64,000 nt of DNA, taken from positions 310,001 through 374,000 of the forward strand of contig NZ_QGTG01000008.1 in NCBI RefSeq assembly GCF_003182155.1, written 5' to 3'. Numbering within the stretch: position 1 is the first letter of the stretch; each line of letters opens with the position of its first letter. Source of the stretch: Chitinophaga sp. S165 (GTDB lineage: Bacteria; Bacteroidota; Bacteroidia; Chitinophagales; Chitinophagaceae). Below, one piece after another: positions 59,575 through 64,000 of the stretch. The notes beneath the pieces are model-generated. The model saw only the letters and a program-made list of their open reading frames with translations, was not told where the DNA came from and ran no database searches. Made by a program: the position numbers and the translations under genes.

Positions 59575-61458
59575 ATGTCGCAGTTAACCGAAACCATATT
59601 CCATATTGATGAACAACCGCTTACAATTTTTAATTCTTTTACATTAAATCAGGACCTTTTTTCACATCACCGTTTTACACTGGCATGCCCGGCTGAAGCG
59701 ATTGACGGCCATGCGGGATTGCTGACGAGATCAAAAGATCTGATCGGCGCTACCTTTGACGCCCATATCAGCGCTATCAATTTAAGCATTGGAGGAAGTG
59801 CGGTTGTCCCTTTGCTGTTCCGTGGCGTAATAACAGATGTGGAAAGTATTCGTCACACCGGAAAGCGTGAAGAAGTGATACTTACCGGTTACAGTCCTAC
59901 TATCATACTTGACAGCGGGCCACATTGTAAAAGCTGGAAGAAACAAGCCCTTAAGAATATTATTAGCGATGTTCTGGCCGTTTTCCCGGCAGATCTTTTG
60001 TCGCCGGATGTATCTCCCGTATATACTGAGATGTTAGGTTATACGGTACAGTATAGAGAAACAGCATGGGAATTCCTGCAACGTATGGCCGCTAATTACG
60101 GGGAATGGTTGTTCTGGAACGGCAGCAACCTGGTATTTGGTCCTCCGAAAGACAAAAGAAAAACATCACTTGTATATGGCAGTAATCTTAGCCGCTTTGC
60201 CGTTGGGCTAAAGGCGATACCTGCCCAGCAGAGATATGTGACTTGGGACTATCAGAGCAGCCAGGTATACGTCAGCTCGCCGGAAGGTGTTGAACAGCGG
60301 GCCGGCCTGAACGGTTTAGGTAAGACTGTTTATGAGTCAAGCCGCAAGCTGTATGATACACAGCCTAAACAGTGGAACTATCGCTACGCCAATAACAAGA
60401 AACAGCAGGATGAACTGGCCACATTGAGAAGCGCCGTAGAAAGCAGCCGGACAGTGCACGCTACCGGTCATTGCGGTACGCCACAGTTAACGTTGGGAGA
60501 CACGATAGATATCAGCGGCAGCAACCTCTTTGGGGGTGGTGAGACTGAAGGATACGGGCAATATCGTGTAACCAGTATCAACCATCGGGTGAACGCAAAA
60601 GGCAATTACGAAAACGACTTTACGGCAATACCGGCAACGGTCAAGTTACCTCCGGTAGCAATACCGGCAGAGCCACTTTGCGAAACGCAAAGCGCCATCG
60701 TGAAGGATAATCATGATCCGCTCGGACTGGGCCGCATCCGTGTGAAGTTCCATTGGATGAACGACACGGAGAAGAGCCCGTGGATACGGGTAACCACACC
60801 ACACGCCGGTGGCGGAAAAGGACAGTTCTTTATTCCTGAAACAGGGGAGGAGGTTATTATCGGCTTTGAAGGAGATGTAGCCACGAAGCCCTTTGTGATC
60901 GGCTCCGTTTATCACAGAGCAGCTGGTAATACCTTCAGTAACGCCGGCAATGATGTTAAAGCCCTGCAAAGCCGTAGTGGCAATAAACTCATACTGAACG
61001 ACAAGGAGGGAAGTGTTCATCTGACCGATAAAGGTGGGGCAGATATGAAGTTTGATGGAGCCGGTAATGCAGTAACAAATACCAACAATAATAATACCCT
61101 GAATGCAGGCGCCAGTAACCTCATTAACGCAGGCAGCACGAACGTCATCAATGTAGGTGGTACCAAAGATGCACCACCGCAAAGCATCCTATCCATGGAT
61201 GCAGGCGGTAACATTGTGCTGGATGGTAAGACAAAGATCATCATCCAGGTTGGCGGTAATAGTATCGAAATCACAAAGGAAGGGATCTTTACAACTGCGA
61301 ACGACGGTAAGATACACACGATTGCTAAAACAGGTGATGTAAGTGTTGAGAGTGAAACCGGCGAAGCTAAATTTAAAGGTAGTATCAAAACCAATTTAGG
61401 TGGAGGTACATCCACTTTTGTGTATGGGTCCGATTCTGTGGAAATCAATCAGGCTTGA
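59575..61458 (+). CDS. vgrG: Type VI secretion VgrG (TssI) spike protein
   Basis: 627 residues. N-terminal gp27-like region 1-360, with 'ETAWEFLQRMAANYGEWLFWNG' near 165. A gp5-like OB fold about 369-455 ('KDNHDPLGLGRIRVKFHWMND', 'GEEVIIGFEGDVATKPFVIGSVYH'). A C-terminal beta-helix needle about 470-627, rich in Asn and Gly ('NTNNNNTLNAGASNLINAGS'). It forms the trimeric tip of the T6SS tube. The Bacteroidota form (type iii, T6SSiii) is expected. No other T6SS core gene is in the window, so this is an orphan cargo cluster or the edge of the main locus. Confidence 0.93.
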   Translation: MSQLTETIFHIDEQPLTIFNSFTLNQDLFSHHRFTLACPAEAIDGHAGLLTRSKDLIGATFDAHISAINLSIGGSAVVPLLFRGVITDVESIRHTGKREEVILTGYSPTIILDSGPHCKSWKKQALKNIISDVLAVFPADLLSPDVSPVYTEMLGYTVQYRETAWEFLQRMAANYGEWLFWNGSNLVFGPPKDKRKTSLVYGSNLSRFAVGLKAIPAQQRYVTWDYQSSQVYVSSPEGVEQRAGLNGLGKTVYESSRKLYDTQPKQWNYRYANNKKQQDELATLRSAVESSRTVHATGHCGTPQLTLGDTIDISGSNLFGGGETEGYGQYRVTSINHRVNAKGNYENDFTAIPATVKLPPVAIPAEPLCETQSAIVKDNHDPLGLGRIRVKFHWMNDTEKSPWIRVTTPHAGGGKGQFFIPETGEEVIIGFEGDVATKPFVIGSVYHRAAGNTFSNAGNDVKALQSRSGNKLILNDKEGSVHLTDKGGADMKFDGAGNAVTNTNNNNTLNAGASNLINAGSTNVINVGGTKDAPPQSILSMDAGGNIVLDGKTKIIIQVGGNSIEITKEGIFTTANDGKIHTIAKTGDVSVESETGEAKFKGSIKTNLGGGTSTFVYGSDSVEINQA

Positions 61459-62351
61459 TGATGAAAAGAATAATACCGGCAAACCGGGTAAAAGAATATT
61501 TCCTGGTAACCAGCGCCAATAAAACCACCATAGGAAACAAAAAACTCGAATTCGTGCAGGATAAGCTGATCAGTTTCACAGTAGTGGACCAGCAGCCTGA
61601 CCACCTTGTTTTCGAATACAAGCTCTATGACCAGGTGATGAAGGGCAGTTCTCTGATCCACTATTATAGCGGCGACATGGATGAACTGCAGTCGGACCTG
61701 TTATTCAAAACAGATGCAGCAGGCCGGTTAAAAGACCTCCTCCGGTTTAACACGTTAAAGCTGAAGCTGGAGACAGGGTTTGAGCGTAACATCAAAAAAA
61801 AGTACCCTAAAGAGTTTGTTATTCCTTTACTGGAAGAAACATCTAAGCTGCTCACTGACAAGCCGCGTTTGCTCGCTTCTTTTGATGGCTACAGTAGCTG
61901 GCGTTTCTTTTTTCAGCAATGGTTCCGTTCCTTTGAAAAAAAAGAAGAAGAGCTGCTTACCCTGAAGAAATATTTCGGCAATATAGATCTCCCGCTGGAC
62001 CTGCAACGTACCGTTACTCCTTCTGTACGGGATAAAAGCAGATTGTCTGAGATGACAGTGACGGCGTCTCTGAACAAAACGTTGTTTGACCGTAATGCAT
62101 TTTCCAGGATGTTGAAAGACCTCACCCACATATATAACATCGATGCAACGCTGAATGTAACACTGGAAGAGCAATATGATTTTTCGGAAGAAGGAAGTCT
62201 GACAAATGCAGAACTGTTCCTGGAAACAGCAGTAGCCGACTGGTATAGTGTAACCTCCGCTCATCAGATCAAAAAGCTTTCAGAGCAGTCATTCCATGAA
62301 CAGCGCTCCATATTTGAAAACCTTAAAAGGGAATCGGCAGTACCTTTTTAA
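61458..62351 (+). CDS. Unknown protein in the T6SS cargo cluster, candidate adaptor
   Basis: 297 residues. The start ATG overlaps the VgrG stop (TGATG), so the two are translationally coupled; a frame beginning with TTG at 61455 is set aside. No signal peptide and no enzymatic motif. The mid-region is rich in Lys and Phe ('FFFQQWFRSFEKKEEELLTLKKY') and looks helical. Its place between spike and PAAR-like effector suggests a loading adaptor or chaperone as in known VgrG cassettes, but that is only inference from context. Confidence 0.6.
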   Translation: MMKRIIPANRVKEYFLVTSANKTTIGNKKLEFVQDKLISFTVVDQQPDHLVFEYKLYDQVMKGSSLIHYYSGDMDELQSDLLFKTDAAGRLKDLLRFNTLKLKLETGFERNIKKKYPKEFVIPLLEETSKLLTDKPRLLASFDGYSSWRFFFQQWFRSFEKKEEELLTLKKYFGNIDLPLDLQRTVTPSVRDKSRLSEMTVTASLNKTLFDRNAFSRMLKDLTHIYNIDATLNVTLEEQYDFSEEGSLTNAELFLETAVADWYSVTSAHQIKKLSEQSFHEQRSIFENLKRESAVPF

Positions 62352-62377
62352 AAACCATTCTTTATAAACCGGATAAT

Positions 62378-63757
62378 ATGAGTAAGAAATACATCCCGGA
62401 CAAGTCCTGGCTCACGTGCGATAAAGGACAATCGCCCACACAGATAGCTGTTACCCACGATAATAATTCGAAGATATACGGTGAGAAAATGGTAAGTGAG
62501 GCGGATATGATCCCCGGAGAAAATGTAAAGCCCTTTGGAAGATGTTCTGTTACCGGCGGCCCTTGCAAATTAGATCCCGTATACTGGGATAAGTGTAATC
62601 AGGGCGTCAAGGTAAACGGTTACAAACTGGTATTCGAAGATGCAAACTTACTTTGCAAACAGGGGGGAAAGGTCAAAGTCGATTTCTCAATACCCAACGG
62701 CAGCTTTTTTGATTTTGGATTTACAGGCTTTGGTATAGCTGCACAATGGCTAAATTATAAAGGTGCTATTGATTATGTTCAAAGAGGTGTTATTTATGAT
62801 GTGGAAAATGGCAAAGTAGAGTTGACAACACCGACCGGTAACCAGGCTAGAAAGGGGAATTACGGTGAGATGAACGATAATGTTTATCATAGGGAACAGA
62901 ACTGGAGAGATGTAAGATCAGAACATCCTGTTGTAAACATCGATAAACCAACGGCCAGTGGCATTGATGGCGCCTACGAGAAGAATGGAACTACACGGGT
63001 GACAGATGGAAAGTATGGAACGGCCAGGATCGCTGATACGCAGAACGGACGTGAACTTAGCCGGAGGTGGGTAGAAAATCATCTGGATAACGGAGCGATA
63101 GCCAGCAGCAGCGATGAAGCTGCGATGCGCGCCGCAAATCAGAACGGTACCCTGGAAAGGGAAGTGATATACACGGATAAAAATGAAAAGGGAAATATCA
63201 GAGAAGGGTTATCTTCTGAAACCCATAACACTGATGGAAAGAAGACGACGAGAGGCCAGTTTGAGGAGCTGGAAATAAAACCACGTACCCGTGCCGGGCA
63301 GATGATAGACGCCGCCCGTTCATCTTTGCGGAATTCGTCGCCTGTACAGGCTTTGGCTAATTCTAATATGTCAAAAGGTATACGGGAAAGTGCGGCCGCT
63401 ACCAAAGCAAATAATGCCTTGTGGAAGGGCGCCCAGTTTATGGAATCCACGCCTGCACTTAAAACAACCGGAAAGGTGGTAGGCAGGGGATTTATTGTTG
63501 TCGGGATTGCCATTGATGCCTTCAGTATCGCTTCTGCTTACAATGAGGAGGGCGAGTTTGGAGATAAGACCCAACAGGCTACGGGATCTGCTATCGGAGG
63601 GGCAGCCGGAGCCTGGGCAGGCGCAGAAATTGGCGCGGTTATAGGTACTGCTATATGTCCGGGAGTAGGTACGGTGGTAGGAGGTATCGTCGGTGGTGTT
63701 ATCGGCGGAATAGTCGGCAGTGGTGCAGGTGCTAAGTTGGTGGATTGGTTATTTTAG
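62378..63757 (+). CDS. PAAR-like protein with glycine-zipper tail, candidate T6SS effector
   Basis: 459 residues. The first ~110 match the PAAR-like (DUF4280/PAAR_4) domain: 'TCDKGQSPTQIAV' at the start, cysteines in 'GRCSVTGGPCKLD' and 'WDKCNQG', and 'ANLLCKQGGKV'. Such domains sharpen the VgrG tip. A polar middle region of about 250 residues has no match. The last 90 residues have a hydrophobic segment ('GFIVVGIAIDAFSIASAY', about 370-388) and a long glycine zipper (about 400-455, repeats GxxxG such as GGAAGAWAGAEIGAVIG and GGVIGGIVGSGAGA). Glycine zippers insert in membranes, as in Tse4-type effectors, so a pore-forming toxin is a reasonable hypothesis. No lipase or nuclease motif is seen. 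Confidence 0.75.
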   Translation: MSKKYIPDKSWLTCDKGQSPTQIAVTHDNNSKIYGEKMVSEADMIPGENVKPFGRCSVTGGPCKLDPVYWDKCNQGVKVNGYKLVFEDANLLCKQGGKVKVDFSIPNGSFFDFGFTGFGIAAQWLNYKGAIDYVQRGVIYDVENGKVELTTPTGNQARKGNYGEMNDNVYHREQNWRDVRSEHPVVNIDKPTASGIDGAYEKNGTTRVTDGKYGTARIADTQNGRELSRRWVENHLDNGAIASSSDEAAMRAANQNGTLEREVIYTDKNEKGNIREGLSSETHNTDGKKTTRGQFEELEIKPRTRAGQMIDAARSSLRNSSPVQALANSNMSKGIRESAAATKANNALWKGAQFMESTPALKTTGKVVGRGFIVVGIAIDAFSIASAYNEEGEFGDKTQQATGSAIGGAAGAWAGAEIGAVIGTAICPGVGTVVGGIVGGVIGGIVGSGAGAKLVDWLF

Positions 63758-63782
63758 TTATTTTAGCTTCAATCAATAAGTT

Positions 63783-64000
63783 ATGGGAATATTCAGCAAA
63801 ATTTTTGGAAGCGGTGGAGGACAGCAAACTACAAAGGTAAGGGCTCAGTTTAAGGATGGGGCTTATTTCCAGAAGGAAGTAACGCGCTTTGAGCAGATAG
63901 CGGAAGAGATGGAGAAGAAACCTCCGCAACAGCCCGACCCGTTTTATTACTGGTCTTTCGCTGGTAAGTTGAATAAAATACTGGAACTCGAATATTCTGC
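63783..64000 (+). CDS. Partial gene, candidate immunity protein
   Basis: At least 72 codons, running off the window edge. Begins MGIFSKIFGSGGGQQTTK, then 'FQKEVTRFEQIAEEMEKKPPQQPDPFYYWSFAGK'. It starts 25 bp after the effector stop. Small genes just downstream of an effector usually encode immunity proteins. No match is recognised; role by position only. Confidence 0.5.
   Translation, partial: MGIFSKIFGSGGGQQTTKVRAQFKDGAYFQKEVTRFEQIAEEMEKKPPQQPDPFYYWSFAGKLNKILELEYS

Overview
The window comes from a Bacteroidota genome, most likely Chitinophaga or a close relative. The basis is four SusC/SusD pairs, ECF sigma/FecR anti-sigma cassettes, SusC proteins with an N-terminal STN domain, promoter-like TTTG-N19-TAnnTTTG elements, lipoproteins ending their signal in a lipobox Cys, and a tRNA without an encoded CCA. 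There is no rRNA, CRISPR array or insertion sequence.

Layout. 1-6300: the end of a DUF5018-like surface protein; a small stress-type regulon (Crp/Fnr regulator, DUF6268-like outer-membrane protein, DUF308-like membrane protein, secreted MsrB) tied together by three copies of one palindrome; a secreted archaemetzincin-like lipoprotein; and a hypothetical protein preceded by an unusual array of 11-bp repeats. 6300-10100: an AT-rich accessory patch with a truncated Fic gene, a zeta-toxin-like toxin/antitoxin pair and an ATPase-nuclease fusion, closed by tRNA-Asp. 10440-30711: two ECF sigma/FecR/SusC(STN)/SusD cassettes facing each other. Between them lie a surface glycan-binding-type lipoprotein, a GH16 and two GH30 enzymes, and a GH43 gene lies outside. 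The enzyme set suggests a beta-1,3/beta-1,6-glucan (laminarin or fungal wall) locus: sensing by SusC STN domains through FecR to the sigma factor, capture by SusD and the binding lipoprotein, cleavage by GH16 and GH30, uptake by SusC.

30712-41041: a long non-coding leader, then SusC-SusD, an FG-GAP/UnbV protein and a vanadium-haloperoxidase-type PAP2 enzyme, with no local regulator. 41088-45044: small housekeeping-type genes (Nudix, SnoaL-like, HPP, a lipoprotein, SRPBCC). 45160-51011: SusC-SusD followed by a PI-PLC-like phosphodiesterase. 51291-59447: a TonB siderophore-type receptor, SDR, AraC and LytTR regulators, GNAT, a PepSY-like secreted protein and a dehalogenase-like hydrolase. 59575-64000: a type VI secretion cargo cluster of VgrG, an unknown protein, a PAAR-like protein with a glycine-zipper tail, and a partial downstream gene that could be its immunity protein.

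The strongest new observations are: (1) the three-promoter palindrome regulon, in which a GAnnTTTG -7-like element lies at exactly the same distance from the palindrome centre each time; (2) the phased 11-bp repeat array at 6364-6474; (3) the T6SS cargo cluster with a candidate pore-forming effector. All coordinates and motifs were read by eye; no database search was run.
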